Below, in pieces: positions 33,801 to 47,600 of a DNA stretch of 64,000 nt (its first letter is position 1; each line of letters starts with the position of its first letter). A program made the position numbers and the translations under genes. Below the pieces are notes generated by a model. The model saw only the letters and a program-made list of their open reading frames with translations, was not told the DNA's origin and ran no database searches. The DNA comes from Obelidium mucronatum (Eukaryota; Chytridiomycota; Chytridiomycetes; Chytridiales; Chytriomycetaceae): NCBI GenBank assembly GCA_025765595.1, contig JAIVFH010000050.1, forward strand, positions 62,001-126,000, given 5' to 3'.

Positions 33801-36800
33801 CTGGATACTGAGCTTGCGATTCCTTTTGCCGTCTTGATGGGCCAGAGAATTGAGGGTTGTGTGTTTTCAGATGTTGGTGAAATCAAGATTTTGGGTTGGG
33901 GTTTGGACAGTGTAAGTTTTTTTTCCGGCTTCGTTATTTTTTTGTTTACTCAAAATGTTTCATAGATCCGCTCCACGTTCACTCAGTACATGGACTTCAT
34001 TGTTTCCCATTCAGAGAGAGAAATGTATTCTTCGTTGGTCGCGGATATCGATGTTCTGAGAAATAACTACAACCTAACGCCGGATGTTGCGTTTGCTATT
34101 CTCCGACCCAAGCTTCAACATATTACCCGAAATGAAGTGATTAAACCGCCACCCTCCCTCATGTCATCAGATATGGATATTGACAGCCCCCCAAGCATCA
34201 ACATTCATCCAAACCTACTTCCAGTCCTGCAGTCTGTGCAAAAAACGCTCCCAGAGTCCACATGGAAGATTCTTTCTCCACAGTTTTACATCACCTTCTG
34301 GTCCTTGACGTTGTATGACATTGATTTTCCAAAGGCGAAATACCAGTCCGAGATTGAGAAGCTCAAAAACACAATTTCGAGTTTGACACTGGATAAATCG
34401 AATGCAGGAACGAATACTCCTGCGAAACGCCGGAAAGATATCGAGAAACACCGAGTCACTATTGGATTGGTGGAGAAAGAAATGGCGGCTCATGAAATTC
34501 ATGTTCGGAAGGTTTTGGACCGGTTGAAGGTGGAGTGTCTTGGGTGGTTTGCTTCAAAAGGTAGGAAAAAACGAATTATGAGAGGTGCTTTTGACTTAAT
34601 GTCAAAAAACAGATGCGGCCGATCTCTCGCAGCTTGTTATCTTGATCATGCAGCATTGTGTTGTTCCTCGTTCATTGTTTTCTCCGGCGGATGCTTTGTT
34701 TGGGGCCAAATTCATGTTCTTGGCGCAGGAGATGGGTGTACCAAATTTAATGACTCTTCCGTTCTTTGACAGGGTAAATGAAAATACAATTCTCAATTTC
34801 TTTTTTTTTAAGTTAAGACTCTTGTTTCCAGATTCTCTCGAAAAACAACCTCCAAAGCATGATTTACCTGTGTACAGAAATGGAAGCCCGCAACTTTGGT
34901 CGATTTATGCAACAGATTCTACAAACTCTGACCTCCTGGTTCCAATCTCCCAAACTCTACACCCAGCTATGCCTGTCACCAACGCATCCAGGCTTCGCAC
35001 TTCGCTGGAATCCAGATCCCACCACAGGCAAGATACCCGCCGAAGACTTGATGAGCATCCCCGACTTTCGGAAAGTAATGCTAAAATGGCATGCGTCCAT
35101 GCACAAAACCATCACTCTTTGTTTGGAAAGCGGGGATTTCTCACAAATCACGAACGGCATCTTGATTCTCATGAAGATTCAGGATTACTTCCCCATGATC
35201 CGAGAGCATGCGCAGACGTTGGAGAAATCGTGTAATGACGTAATTGCAAAAGAGACGGAGCGGAAGGATTTGAAACTCATGTGTACGGCTTATGCGGGTC
35301 GGTTACAGAAGATGAGCAAGACGTTGATGAGTCGATTAGCGTTTTCAAATGGAGGTGTGGAGCCTCCTGGCAGCAACAGCGGCGGCAGCGGTGTTGATGG
35401 AGATGCTGGGAGGTCTTCTGGTGGTGGTCGCCTGAATTCTAGTTTGTCAAGTGACCGTTTGGACACGAGAAACGATGGACCCGACCGTCGTGGGGAAGTC
35501 CGTGATAATAGAGGAAATGATCGGGATCGGGATCGGGATGGAAGAATGAGCGATAATCGTGATTCACGGGATCGCGACCAGCGTGAGAGGAACCGTGTTC
35601 CAGATCGACCTAAAGACGGTGCCCGAATTGAGGAACGGAGAAATGACAACCGGAGTGATGACCGTCTCAATACAAAGAGCGAGGATAAGCGTATTGATTC
35701 CAGGGATAGTGGCAGAAGAGATGACGGAAGAAGAAATGATGGCGCAAGAGATGGTGACGCCAGACGGAATGATGAATCCCGAAGAAATGAGCCAGCTGCA
35801 CGAGATTCTCCTCGCAAGCCCGCTGCCAGTAATAATTCTGTCAGTACTTCCTCGCCTGCAAGAACGCGCGATGATGACCGTGGAAAAAGAGAATGACAGC
35901 CGCGGCGATACGAAACGTTTTGAAGACCCAAAAGCAGAACGCGGAGGGAAAGTTGATGAAAAAGAACCGGCTGTCAAGGAACGCGAAGCAGCACCACGAG
36001 CAGACTTGGTCCCGTCGTCGTCAGCAAAGGCCGATACACCTCTATCTGTGCCACTTCCCGCAAAGCCACAGCAGCCGGAAGATCCTCTGTCCAAGCTTCG
36101 CGAAAAGGTTGCGAAAACCATGCACCCGCATCCTGTTCCCGCTGAAGCAAAGCCTTCTGCTCCAGTGGCTGGTCCAGAGAGACCACCGTCTCAGCCTCCA
36201 ATTCAGGCCTCCAATGGAGAGGCTGACTGCTACCCCAGAGCAGAAGCCTAAGCTGTCAATAAGTGAACGGCTTGGAGGACGAGTTGATAGCTCGGCTGCC
36301 ACTGCGAATCCTCCTCCACCTGAAAATAGCTCTTCTGGAACTGAGAAACGAACAGATAAGAAAACTGATCGCGGTGACAGAAGAGACAGAGACAGAGATC
36401 GTGATAGAGGAGACAGAAGCGAAAGGGGTGAAAGAAGTGAAAGGAAGCGACCGAGACCGAGACCGATGATCGTGGTGAAAAGAAAGATCGAAAGAAGAGT
36501 AGTCGAGGCGATCGAGTAAGTACAAGATCTTGTTGTGAGATCTCTCATGGGCTGTTTTTTGATTGTGGTTTTTTGTTTCTTACAAGGATGAGCGAGACGA
36601 TAAACCGTCCAAGCGAGATCGCAGTGGAGAAGTTTCTGTTGCCACTACAGAAAGAGAAACTAAACGCGTTAAAGTGGACGAATCAGATATCCCTAAATCA
36701 TCGGAAACAAAGAAGGACCCAATTGAAGTTCCGTCCAAACAGACTTCAAATATTCCTGAGCCACCACCTCCGCCACCTCCGAATGCAATTGGAGAGTCTT

Positions 36801-37143
36801 TGGAGGCTGAACGCCACAAGAGAGTGAAGTTGGATCGAAATTTCGATCGTAATCGACAGACTTCTACAAATTCTTCTGGGAATCATAACTGTGGCTGGAG
36901 ACGGAAACAAAAGCACCAGAAGGGAATGCAACAGAAGTTCGTGGAATTCTCGGCCGAGGGAATGATGCCGTTATTGTGGAACGCCAGCAAAATAATAACG
37001 ACGGATCTTCAAACAAAAACAACGGAAACAGGGACCGTTATAATAATGACAGGAACAACAGCGGCAACGGCAATCAGTACAACAGAAACAGAAATTATGG
37101 AGGTGGAAATAGTGGTGGCAGTGGAGGGGGCAGAGATCCGTAA
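30892..37143 (+). CDS. THO2: THO complex subunit 2 (Tho2/THOC2)
   Basis: Starts MDETGFSLLVSSETNAASR at 30892. A 76-bp intron then joins it to LELAKSFDSVALTNLVFAVA. Family landmarks are SLIGYFDLNPNKVLDVILDV (~31840), SWFFVELLNKS-like HWDFFVELLNKSAW, GFKYDYYNHV, LGRKINYPKLKFFYDKWDEG-type text near 32700, SNPTIAFHYILDLLQTYENQ (~33310), and the core LFGAKFMFLAQEMGVPNL (~34700) and YMAILTLSTLYKWH-type PDFRKVMLKWHASMHK (~35070). Tho2 is the scaffold of THO, which couples transcription to mRNA export. The C-terminal ~600 residues are low-complexity Arg/Asp/Ser repeats ending in an Asn/Gly tail, QYNRNRNYGGGNSGG. Frame switches occur at ~35885 (run of five A, one too many), ~36215 and ~36470. At least seven introns are present. 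Length is within the range for Tho2. Confidence 0.9.
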
Positions 37144-37212
37144 TGACCGAAATGGAGGAGGATACCGGCCGTTAGAGATTGTGTTTCAATAAAAACTTTG
37201 ACTTTCGAACAC

Positions 37213-39719
37213 ATGGATACTGGCGCTTCTTGTTCGGCCTCAAACGCCAACTCTCTTAAAAGCCTCGTTAATCAAGTATCGGCGTCTTCAGTGCCGTTTG
37301 GACGCTCGCAGTTTGATCAAGGAAAACCGGGACAATTCCCACTTGAGAGGAATAGAGTTGAGAGTTGCTGGGGCAGGTCTGCTTGGCTTCTTACTAATAC
37401 ACAACAGTAGATACAGCCTCAACAACTTACATCAGCAGCAGCGTTCTTTGGTCCGCAATCGAAACCACAGCTGAACTCTTTGAGCAATAACTCGTTCGAA
37501 TTAAGCCAACTTCGGTCCTCGCTTCCATGGCCAACAACCCCATCCATTGAATGAATTTGAGCAGTTTGATTTATTCGATGACGCCTTTGGTCGCGCCAAG
37601 GGAAAAGGTTTGGATGTGCGTTTGGGGGAGGTTTTGCTGATGAATGACTCATTGTTTCAATTTCAGAAGGCCATGATTCCAATGCACACATTGAATATCC
37701 AACAACAACAACACCAGAAGATGCATCAGCAGCAGCAACATCAGCAGAGGGTAGGCGTCAACTACGGATCCTCGCTTCAGATGCGGGGGCCACAAATGCG
37801 CCAACCAGAGCAATTTATTCCTTCCTATTCAACACCTCGAATGTCCGTGGACATGTATTCGAATACATCTACTGTTATTCAGTCTCATGATACCATTGCG
37901 TTTGAACAAGCATTCGAAGAAGTGACGGCAACGTTATCATCAAAAACTACTCCCACACTGCAACAAGACCAACAAGACTGGACGTCTGAATTTAATCAGA
38001 CTAGTGATCAACTCTCGGAATTGAATATTGTTGGCTCTGACGCGTCTTCCTTGCTGGCGCAGTCGGCTGCGCATTTGGTGGCAACAGTGGATGGGGCAGC
38101 GAATCCCAAATTCGCAAACTAGCAAGTTCTTGGAGTTTATGAAACAGATTCGGGATGGGCAAGTTGGGATTGAAGGGAATCGAGTTGTTGATATGAATGA
38201 TAGTAGTAGTAGCAGTCAACTTGAAAGGGATTCTACGGCGGCTGTTCCGCTGAGTGTGAGTGATGACTGGGTTAAAGTGAGTTAATTTTTAAAAAGATAA
38301 CGCGTGTTTTTTTTTTTAATTTCAATCTAAAACCGCATTCGTGGTTTTTTTTAGGAAGTTGGTGGTGGGTTGCGGGGTAGTAGTGGCTGGTACAATGGAT
38401 ATGACGATGACTTTCTCAATTAATAGGTTGGGGTTGTCTGCAGAACAGCAAAAACCGCTAAACTGGACAAATGAAATCCTTGCTTCACAAGAATCAGTGA
38501 ATGAACCTGCTGTAAACGATGAAGACTATGCTATCATGGAAGAGGATGCCTTTCACGAGTTTTATAACGCAACAGGAACTGGAAGTACGATGGGGAACTT
38601 GAATCCATTATATTACGAAGCTCGCGAAAAGGAATGGGAGGATCTTTCAATGTCGTGGAACAGTATTGGTGAAGGACAACAAAGTCAATCTGGCAACGTG
38701 CAACAGTCCCAACAAGATCTTTCATTTGGCTATGATTTCATCCCAAATAATCCGTATATATCCCACCCGCTGCAACACCTCAGAGATGTTGGATCTCACG
38801 CGAATCTGAGTGAATCGATCTTGAGTCTTGAAGCTGCTGTACAAGTTGACCCAATGGATGCTACCACTTGGAAAAATTTGGGTCTCAGACAGCAAGAAAA
38901 CGAAAACGAAGTGGCTGCTATCAGTGCCCTCCGGAAAGCGATTGAATTGGACCCAACTTTACTGGATTCCTGGATCGCTCTTTCCGTTTCCTATACAAAC
39001 GACAGCTTATACAGTGAAGCGTACAAAGCGTTGGAAGGATGGATTCAAAATAACGAAAGTTACAGCCACCTGCTGAAGAATTCGCGATCGAGGCACAAGC
39101 CAACACGAATTTCTCACGAATTTGTATCTTGACGCTGTTCGTTCTAAACCCAACAGTCAAGGAATTGACACGGGCATCCAAATGGCTCTAGGGGTTCTCT
39201 TTAATATCTCTGGAGAACACGATAAAGCAATGGATTGCTTTCAGGCATGTTTGGCCTCACAACCACAGGATTACATGTTGTGGAATAAATTGGGGGCCAC
39301 ACTTGCGAATTCCAAAGAGCCAAAGAAAGCGTTGGAAGCGTATGGGCGAGCTTTACAATTGAATCCAGACTTTTTAAGGGCGAGATATAATGTTGCAGTT
39401 GCGCTTTTACAGTTGGGAGAGTACAAGGCTGCGGCAATGCATTTGGTTTCTATTCTTGAAGCACAGGAACATGATGTCGAACGGATTGTTGGAGATACTT
39501 CGCGAGGAGGAACTTATGAAGAAAGAGTACTGCAAATGCATTCGCTGTCATCAAGTGGAACTTGGAGCACTCTTTGGATGGTGATGGATCGCTATCGTAA
39601 GTTTTGAATGCGTTTTGATGATGCATGACTAATTGAAAACGCGATTAGTCAACCGCCCGGACTTGGCAAAAGCTGCCGACAACAAGAATCTCGCCGCGTT
39701 TAAAGGAGTTGAATTTTAG
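37213..39719 (+). CDS. PEX5: Peroxisomal targeting signal 1 receptor Pex5
   Basis: Starts 69 bp after the THO2 stop with MDTGASCSASNANSLKSLVN, which has the N-terminal Cys (residue 7) used for ubiquitination and recycling of Pex5. The disordered half is Gln-rich and contains a WxxxF/Y motif (DWTSEF, ~37980) that binds Pex13/14. A TPR array follows: YDFIPNNPYISHPLQHLRDV, then DPMDATTWKNLGLRQQENEN, DPTLLDSWIALSVSYTNDSL, DYMLWNKLGATLANSKEPKK and NPDFLRARYNVAVALLQLGE, in the Pex5 order. This region binds the C-terminal SKL signal of matrix proteins. The last exon is reached by an intron at ~39599-39648 and ends NLAAFKGVEF. Other introns lie near 37380-37410, 37609-37667 and 38278-38354. A one-base frame switch at ~37530 is unexplained. 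Confidence 0.92.
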
Positions 39720-39907
39720 ATTAGTAAAGATGCGTTCGAAATGGAATATTTGTCTCTTTTCCATTTCTTCGAATCTATTTTTAGAGGTTCTGCAAACAAA
39801 GCTTCTAAAACGCAAGCTCCGACGTTTTTCATCCGCCGTTTCACTTCTCTGGATACAATCTGACGGATCTTGCAAGTAAATACTCCAGCACTCCAGCAGC
39901 AGCACAC

Positions 39908-41991
39908 ATGGCGCCCAAGAGACGAGCGACACGCCAGCGCCCCTCAGACGCAGATTCCGCGAGTCTCAGCGAAGAAGAAGCGTACGAGGCGCCGCCGGCC
40001 ATCCGCATTACGCGCGACAACTCGCCCGCCGGCGCAGGACTCGGCGACCACCCGCCGCTCCTCGACCAGCACGACGCCGGCGGCGACATCGGCCAGGCGC
40101 TCGAGAAGCTGAAGCTGTTTCTCGTCACGGCGCCGTCCGCCTGGCAGCCCGGCCAGGTCATCAAGCGGCTCAAGCTGCCCTCGAACGAAACTATCGCCTG
40201 CATCCTGTGGAACAACCTGTACCACATCACAGGCACAGACATCGTGAAGGCCCTGCAGTTCAGATTCGCCGCCTTCGGGCGTCCGGTGAAGATCCAGAAG
40301 AAGTTCGAGGAGGGCATCTTCAGCGACCTGCGGAACCTGAAGCCAGGCGTCGACGCCACGCTCGAGGAGCCGCGGAGTCCACTGCTGGACTTCTTGTTCA
40401 AAGCAAACTGCATTCGGACGCAAAAGAAGCAAAAAGTGTTTTATTGGTTCTCGGTGCCCCATGACCGCTTGTTCTTGGTGAGTCTAAGTTTGTCAGTGGC
40501 CCCTCCATACGAAATTTTTTTGTTGATATGACATGTTCACAGGACGCATTGGAACGAGATCTGAAGCGCGAGGCTCAGGGTTTGGAACCCACTACAATGC
40601 CATCTGCCATGTCTGCTGATGTTACTCTGACTCTCGCCAAGCAACAATGTTTACCCACTTTTGCGGTCGATGCCAGCAACCCAGGAACTCCAGCAGTATT
40701 TTCCAGACAAGAATCAGCGCATTCGGGTATGGGTGGAGACATGCACCAGCAGCAGTTTGGCAACTCTTCCATAGAACAAGAGCTTTTTCAACAGGCTTTC
40801 AGCGCGGCTGCCTCGCAACACAATTCTCCATTCATGGAATCAATTAATCCATTTCAAAATCAGCAGCTGCAACAAGCATCATATCATTCTTCGCCGCACA
40901 TGCAAAACACCCGATTATCTCCTCTAACAATGACAAACCATTTTGTCAACCCATCCGCCTCATACTCTGAACCACAGTACCAACAGCACCAACAATTCGC
41001 CAACCCAGAATCACCAACAAAACGAGCCAGACTCGAAGTTCCCTCCAGAGGAAGCACCAGTAGCCCACAACACCGGCCGCTAAAAATCACAGCACCAATG
41101 GGTCTCATTGAAGGCTCACCCAACTACAAACAACGCTCTCGAAACCGCGTTCATCAAAGCCCCAACACAACAGCTTTAGTCACTCAAGAATCCATGAATC
41201 CAGACATGTTCCGCAGCAAAACCGATAGACGCCACTTCACATGTACCGCCGACAACTGCGGACAGAATTTCAAGCGGTTTGAGCATCTACGAAGACATTA
41301 CCGGCTTCATACTGGAGAGAAGCCGTATGTGTGCCAAGTCGTTGGATGTGAAAAGAGCTTTGCGAGAGCAGATGGATTGACATCGCATTTGAAAACACAT
41401 GGGTTGAGTTTGTCTGAGATTCAGAGTGCAGTGAGGAAACAGCAGGATGCGGCAGGAGATGAGGCTGGCCCTGCTGGTGGATCTGCAAGTGGTGCTGAGG
41501 ATGAAGGCGGCGATGTCCCGGAATTGGTGACAGAGGGACCAGGGGAATCGCCATTGGCATTGTTGACTCCCTTGTCAATGGCAATTCATACTGGACAGAT
41601 GATGAACCATCAACATACTCACCAGCAGCAGCAACAACACCAGGGTTTAATGTTTCAACTTCAAAATCCAATGCATCATCCAAATATAGCTTATCAACAG
41701 CAGATGGACCAGTTTTCTGTCCAAGCAACCAATGATATGATGCAGCAACAGCAGCAACAACAACAGCAGCAGCAACGTGTAGGAGAGGAATTCTCGACGT
41801 TTTTTAACATCGGCGAAGAGTCTCCGACGTCTCTCAACTTGCCAGACGCCTCAGCGTTTCTACCCGATGCACACAAGACTCAACCGTTTTTCAACTTCCA
41901 GGTACCAAGTCAAGGAAATTTGCAGTATTCAATGAATCACATGCAGAACCAATACCATTTCGATACTGGATCGAATGGTGTGCAGTACTGA
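39908..41991 (+). CDS. STE12: Ste12-type transcription factor with two C2H2 zinc fingers
   Basis: Two exons (39908-40477 and 40543-41991, intron 65 bp) give 672 residues. Exon 1 and the start of exon 2 hold the STE DNA-binding domain (residues ~60-200): KLFLVTAPSAWQPGQVIKRL, ILWNNLYHITGTDIVKALQF, KFEEGIFSDLRNLKPGVDAT and QKKQKVFYWFSVPHDRLFL, almost unchanged from other fungi. Two C2H2 fingers lie at ~421-480 (FTCTADNCGQNFKRFEHLRR..H, YVCQVVGCEKSFARADGLTS..H), the layout of filamentous-fungal SteA/Ste12. The rest is Gln-rich, including a run of 11 Gln from mixed CAG/CAA codons near 41740-41775. The factor acts downstream of MAP kinases in mating, filamentation and infection in other fungi. Exon 1 is strongly GC-rich and exon 2 is not. 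Confidence 0.95.
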
Positions 41992-42257
41992 AAACTCTGT
42001 TTCAATTTTTCAGCTCAACCTCTCAATTCATACAACACACACGCACACACTACTCATATAACACTATTTGCATTTACCTTTCTTTGTTGGTTTTTTATAT
42101 TTCCGATGATTTAATACTATTCCGATTGAAACTTGTTTGTGATCGCATCTGTTTTTTTGGGGGGGAAAGTGAATGCTATGAAATCACTTTTCTTTTTTAT
42201 TCGGGCTGCAACGGAATCGCCACCACTATTATTATTCACCACAAAAAAAAACCGTCA

Positions 42258-43452
42258 ATGTCCTTCCAAACACCTGCCAACTTGGTTGCTCCAAGCTCTT
42301 CTGAAACTGCTCCATCAAAGAACACTTTTGTTCTCAAGGCTGGTCTTGCCCAGAACTTGAAGGTAGCGTTTCCCCGATTGGTAAAAACTGCAGAAAGCTG
42401 ATTGTCAACAAAGGGAGGAGTTATTATGGACGTTATCAACGCTGAACAAGCTCGTATCGCTGAAGAAGCCGGTGCCTGTGCTGTTATGGCCTTGGAACGT
42501 GTCCCAGCTGACATTAGAAAGGATGGTTCGTCAGCCCCCCTGCCCTCATTTCTATCCTCGCTAACAACCTCAAAACAAACTTTTAAAAGGTGGCGTTGCC
42601 CGTATGTCCGACCCAAAGATGATTCGGGAAATCCAAGCCGCCGTATCGATCCCTGTCATGGCCAAAGTCAGAATTGGACACTTTGTGGAAGCCCAGATCC
42701 TTGAAGCCATCAACGTGGACTACATTGACGAGAGTGAAGTGTTGACAATGGCGGACGATGAACACCACATTGATAAGCAAAAGTTTGGAGTTCCTTTTGT
42801 CTGTGGATGCAAGAACTTGGGTATTGTAGCCCAGATTTTTCTCTTTTGGCTGCACGTGCAAAACGGACCACTAAAACCACATTTTATTCTTTTCAGGCGA
42901 GGCTTTGAGACGTATTGGTGAAGGTGCTGCCATGATCAGAACCAAGGGAGAGGCTGGAACTGGAGATGTTGTGCAAGCCGTCAAACACGCTAGAACTTTG
43001 ATGAGCGAAATCCGCAAGGTGCAAGCGATGGCTGATGAAGAGCTCTATGCATACGCAAAGAACATTCAAGCTCCACACCACCTTGTTGTTGAAGTGAAGC
43101 GACTGGGTCGTCTTCCAGTTGTCAACTTTGCTGCTGGTGAGTACCCGGTTGCGAATTATATGAAATCAAGAGTTGCTGACAGTTTTTTTTGGATTCTTTT
43201 TTAGGTGGTGTTGCTACTCCAGCGGATGCTGCTCTCATGATGCAGCTTGGTATGGACGGTGTGTTTGTTGGATCTGGAATCTTCAAGTCCGGAGACCCAG
43301 CCAAGCGCGCCCGTGCCATTGTTCAAGCCGTCACCAACTACAACAACCCAAAAGTATTGGCTGAAGTTTCAGAAGATTTGGGAGAGGCTATGGTTGGAAT
43401 CAACTGTTTTGAGCTTCCAAAGGATCAAGTTTTTGCTGGACGCGGAAACTGA
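42258..43452 (+). CDS. SNZ: Pyridoxal 5'-phosphate synthase, PdxS/Snz subunit
   Basis: Synthase half of the vitamin B6 pathway. It makes PLP from ribose 5-phosphate, glyceraldehyde 3-phosphate and ammonia supplied by PdxT/Sno, which is not in the window. The start [12 protein letters not shown] gives a short extension before [12 protein letters not shown]. Five exons join cleanly through GT..AG introns near 42363-42411, 42525-42590, 42821-42897 and 43137-43204. The two active-site lysines are visible: [15 protein letters not shown] (the Schiff-base Lys) and [11 protein letters not shown] (the second Lys). Other signatures are [40 protein letters not shown] and [20 protein letters not shown]. 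Length is ~310 residues, normal for the family. Codons look well chosen, suggesting good expression. Confidence 0.96.
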
Positions 43453-43633
43453 TTTTTTTTTTCATTCGTTTGCTGATGAGGGGGATTTTAACATATTCTA
43501 CAACAAAAAAATACAAAAAAAAACGTCTGTCATTCATTATTCTAAAATCTAAGAGATCGTCGCCTGGTGTAATCCTAAAAATAGCATCCCAAAAATAGCA
43601 CTTTTGTGTTCTCGAAACATTCCCAAAACAAAC

Positions 43634-44520
43634 ATGCAACTGCCCACACGTCCGCAAGATCTTGCCGCACTTCTTCTGTCACTTGGCTTGATGATCCTTT
43701 CCGTGTTCAGTCTACTGGCACTACTATTCTTTATGTTCCAATATGAATTACCAAAGAAAAAGTCCTTTAGAAACTTGATTACTCCCTTCAACATGTCGCT
43801 CGCTACCATATCGATTTCGCTGATTGGTGTGTTTGTCTGCTTGGCAATTTCATCTGCCGGAATACGCGATCCACTAATGATGGAATGATATCAGTTCTCC
43901 TCCAGCTCTTTATCGGCAACATTGAAGTCAGCTACGTAATATACGCATACCATCGATCGAACGGCGTCATCAAGCGCACGATGCCGACAACCTACTGGTT
44001 CATTGTCCGCTTACTCCCGTTCTCCCCGCTATTCTTCTACGCCCAGCTGATTCCAGAGATTGTATTAGCCTTCACAGATTACGATGAAAACACAATCGAT
44101 ATGTTGGAACACGTCTGTCCAATTATCGCTGGAGTGGCGGCCTTGGTGTTTGATACTATTTTCATTTACGCCTTCACAAGGCATCTTGGTCGGACAGAGC
44201 TCCAGGAGCCAGATTTTGTAGTTATTTCTAGGCATGGGATTGTTACTTGTGTCTTGTGTTATGTGTCGATGGCGGTGTATGCTTGTCTTGCTCTAATACC
44301 GGCGTTGGATGAATACGACGCGTTGTTGCTTGTTGTGTGTAATGGAGTGTTGCTTATGGTGTTTTTGGTGCTGTTTGGGATGAAGATAACGTTGCATCGA
44401 TTGTCGGAGAGCGAAGAAGAGCGTAGTGTTGAAGGATTGAAGCATTCGATTGAACAGGCAGGGCGTGCATTGAGGGCGAAAACAGCCATTAGCAGCGGAG
44501 CTTCAACTAGTAGGAAATAG
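43634..44520 (+). CDS. Seven-helix membrane protein, unknown family
   Basis: From MQLPTRPQDLAALLLSLGLM the protein shows seven hydrophobic helices: LMILSVFSLLALLFFMF, MSLATISISLIGVFVCLAIS, VLLQLFIGNIEVSYVIYAY, WFIVRLLPFSPLFFYAQLIP, IIAGVAALVFDTIFIYAF, IVTCVLCYVSMAVYACLALI and LLLVVCNGVLLMVFLVLFGM. A cytosolic tail with an amphipathic helix (EEERSVEGLKHSIEQAGRAL) ends SGASTSRK. The layout resembles a GPCR-like receptor, but no family signature is recognised. The frame switches near 43885 between helices 2 and 3 with no intron visible, so an indel is likely. If taken as read, the first part would stop at 43888. About 295 residues after joining. Confidence 0.65.
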
Positions 44521-44612
44521 AAGGAGGAGTTTTAGTTTCTTTTATTTTATTTTATGATTCGGTGATTCCAATAATTACTCTTTGTTATTTATCTTTTTTT
44601 TTTTACCGTTCA

Positions 44613-47600
44613 ATGCTTTCAGCGTCAATGTCCCTAAACCCATCAACTGTTGCTGACTGTCTCGGCGCCGTCCTTTCCGCCACGGACAACGCATCTCGTT
44701 CGAATGCAGAGAATATGCTCGTCGCCATGGCAAGACAGCAAGGTAAACCTCCAGTCGACTGTGTCCGACCAGTACTGACTTGGGCTCCCAAACTTCCTCA
44801 TCAAAGGGTTTCCCGAATGTCTAGCCAACATTGCAATGAATTCAAATGCTCCAGTTCATTTAAGGCAATCGGCTGCAGTCAATCTGAAGAATGTCATTGA
44901 CAAAGTCTGGGCTTCCAAAGAGTATGGCTTTGTTGGACCGGAACCATCCCCAGAGGTAGTTATTGTGGAATTTCTGCCAAGAATAATTCTCATTCGATGT
45001 GCTAATAGGCCAAGGCGTTTGTCAAATCTGCCGTTCTTGCCGGTCTTTGCGATTCTGAAAGCAGAATTCGTGTTTTGATGGTAACCTCCACAGCAAACTC
45101 TTAAACTCTGACACTAATTCAGGATCATAGGCTGCCACTGCTACAAAAATTGCCAATATTGAAGATCTGGAAGCTTGGCCCGAGCTGTTTGATTCTCTCA
45201 TGACCAATTTGAAGTCTGGAATATCTGAACAGATTCACGGCTCGTTGCGTGTAATCAGTAGTTTCGTCGATGATATTTCTGAAGTTCAGTTCTCTCAAAT
45301 GGCGCCTGTGTTGTTGCCACAAGTCTATGAGATTTTCGCGAATCAGGTACGGTTTTGAAGCCTTTCAGAATACTTTCATTGAATAATGGGTGAAATATTA
45401 GACCATGAGTCCCCGCATTCGATCTCGCGCTGTGTCCGTGTTCCGCAAATTTCTGGAGACTTTGTATAATGTCGAACGGTCAAATCCAACTGCTGTCAAA
45501 CAATACTTGGAACCTCAACTTCCTTCATGGATCCAACAGTTTCATAGCATTTTGGCGCGTATGGACATGTCTAACGAGCAGATTGTGTTCAAGACCGAAG
45601 TATTCTATGTACGTGTGTTACCCACCTCCCAGATCAAAACTGGAATCTGTTGCTGATCAACCCTTCTGAATCAAAATTTCATCTTCAATCAACAGACATT
45701 GGAGTACTTGGTCACCAATTTCCCAAACCCCATGAAGCAGTACTTTCCAGACACTTTTCAACTTGTTTGGAGAACTTCCACTGCATTATACCCTATTTAT
45801 AAAGCTACCACAATCGTCACGAGTGATGGTATCGATGCCGTCGAAGAAGTTGATACCGATGGAGACGTTATGGGTATCAATTCTTTGTTGTTTAATGTTT
45901 TCGCCATTCTTGGAATGGCTGCTGAAAACAAGGGCATGGATAAAGTGTTCATGGCGGAAGAGGGGTGCTCCGTCGGATTTACTGAAGGCACTGGTTGAAG
46001 TCGGCGTTTCTTATTCGCAGATTAGCGACGGACAGGCTAGTTGTTTTAATTATTATGAATCGCTTTGATTTCCAAATGTATTATTAACCCCCCCGTTTTT
46101 TAGATTGAGTCTTGGGAGTCCGATTTGAACACCTTCATTCAAGAAGAGGAAGAAACAGCGCCATCATTTACAATGAGATACTCAGTTTCTATGCTGTTTG
46201 ACCAATTGACCACCAGACATTCTTCTCGCTTCATCCAGAGTTTGCTTGGGGCTGTCATGACTCTTTTTGAGAATGCCAAGAAATCCCGTGAGCAAGGCGA
46301 TGCAAACTGGTGGAGAATTCTCGAGTCTTGCATTTACTGTATGACAATGCAGCAAGAGGCTATTATTGAGGCTGTTAAAAGCGGGAAAGTGGCGTTTGAC
46401 TTTGGCGGGTTTTTTGAGCATGTTATTCAGGATTGTATCAAGTATACGGGTATGAAGGCGGCAGTCACATCGAAAGTTGCAAGCAAAAACTGAAATTTTA
46501 TTGCAGCCTGTCCACTTCTTCAAGGACGCGCACTCGTTTTCACCAGCTTGTTTTCATGCTTTCTTTCGAATGATCAGCTCCCACATTACATTGGGGCTAT
46601 GGCGACAGCATTGACTCCTGCTTATGCATTGCCTTGCCGAATTGGCGCCATTCGATCTCTGATGAAGTGAGCATATTGTTGCCATGTTTTTTTTTCTATC
46701 AAGTATCTTAAATGGAGCCTCAAATATCCACAGGCTAGCAGAGAAGCCAGAGACAGCACCTCAATTTTCTCAGTTCATCGGATCTATTTTAGAAAATGTT
46801 TGCTCAATGATTCCAACAGCAACGGAAGACTTGTTATTGCTCCTACTGGAGGCATTGCTGCCACTTGTTAAAGTTGACGAGGTCTTGGTGACCAAGTACG
46901 AAGCGAATCTGATTCCCCTGCTTGTTTCTGTTTGGACGCGCGATCCTGATGGTAGGCCCAAACTTTTTGCCTTTCCTCATGTGTTGGGTTGATGGTTCTT
47001 CATACTTAGATAACCTTGTTAACGTTTGCGTCTTGAATGTGTTTACAATCTTGTCAAAAAACAAGCTGATGTTTGAAGCTCTGCAGAACAGGCTTCTTCC
47101 TCCTCTGTGTCATTCTATCAGTGATGCAACTCTCATGACCGGGACAACCTGGAGTTTACGGGGTATTTTGATTAAATTCTGCCGCCATATCTAACTTTCT
47201 TTTTGAAGAGTGCTCTGATGTTGTTGGGTGTTCTTATTAGGGGATCTTCTTCCCCACTACCGCCAGCTTATATGGCAACAGTTTTCCCTCCACTAATTCA
47301 AGCCATGCTGAACTCTGAAGATAACACCATTCTGCAGGCATGTGTTTTCTCTTCAATGACCCATTAAATCTAAACGAATTTTAATAGGAGGGCCAAGACT
47401 GCCTCCAATCAATGATATTGAAAGACGTTAACTCGGTTGTCCAATGGTCAGATGGAACCAAGAACGGGCTCGGCTACATTTTGGATGTGATTGCTCGTTT
47501 GCTTAATCCAGAAAGTGACGAGTCATCGTGCCTTTTTATTGGCAGTCTTGTTACAGCAGTGATTCAAAAGGGTGGAGAATCCATTGCTCCAATTTTACCC

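Noticed and set aside
35290..36548. Long minus-strand Ser/Leu/Arg-rich ORFs
   Set aside because: Antisense of the Arg/Asp-rich repeats in the THO2 tail; low complexity and no domain.
39900..40470. Horizontal transfer of GC-rich exon 1 of Ste12
   Set aside because: The encoded STE domain is fungal, continues across the intron into AT-rich exon 2 and is a normal full-length family member.
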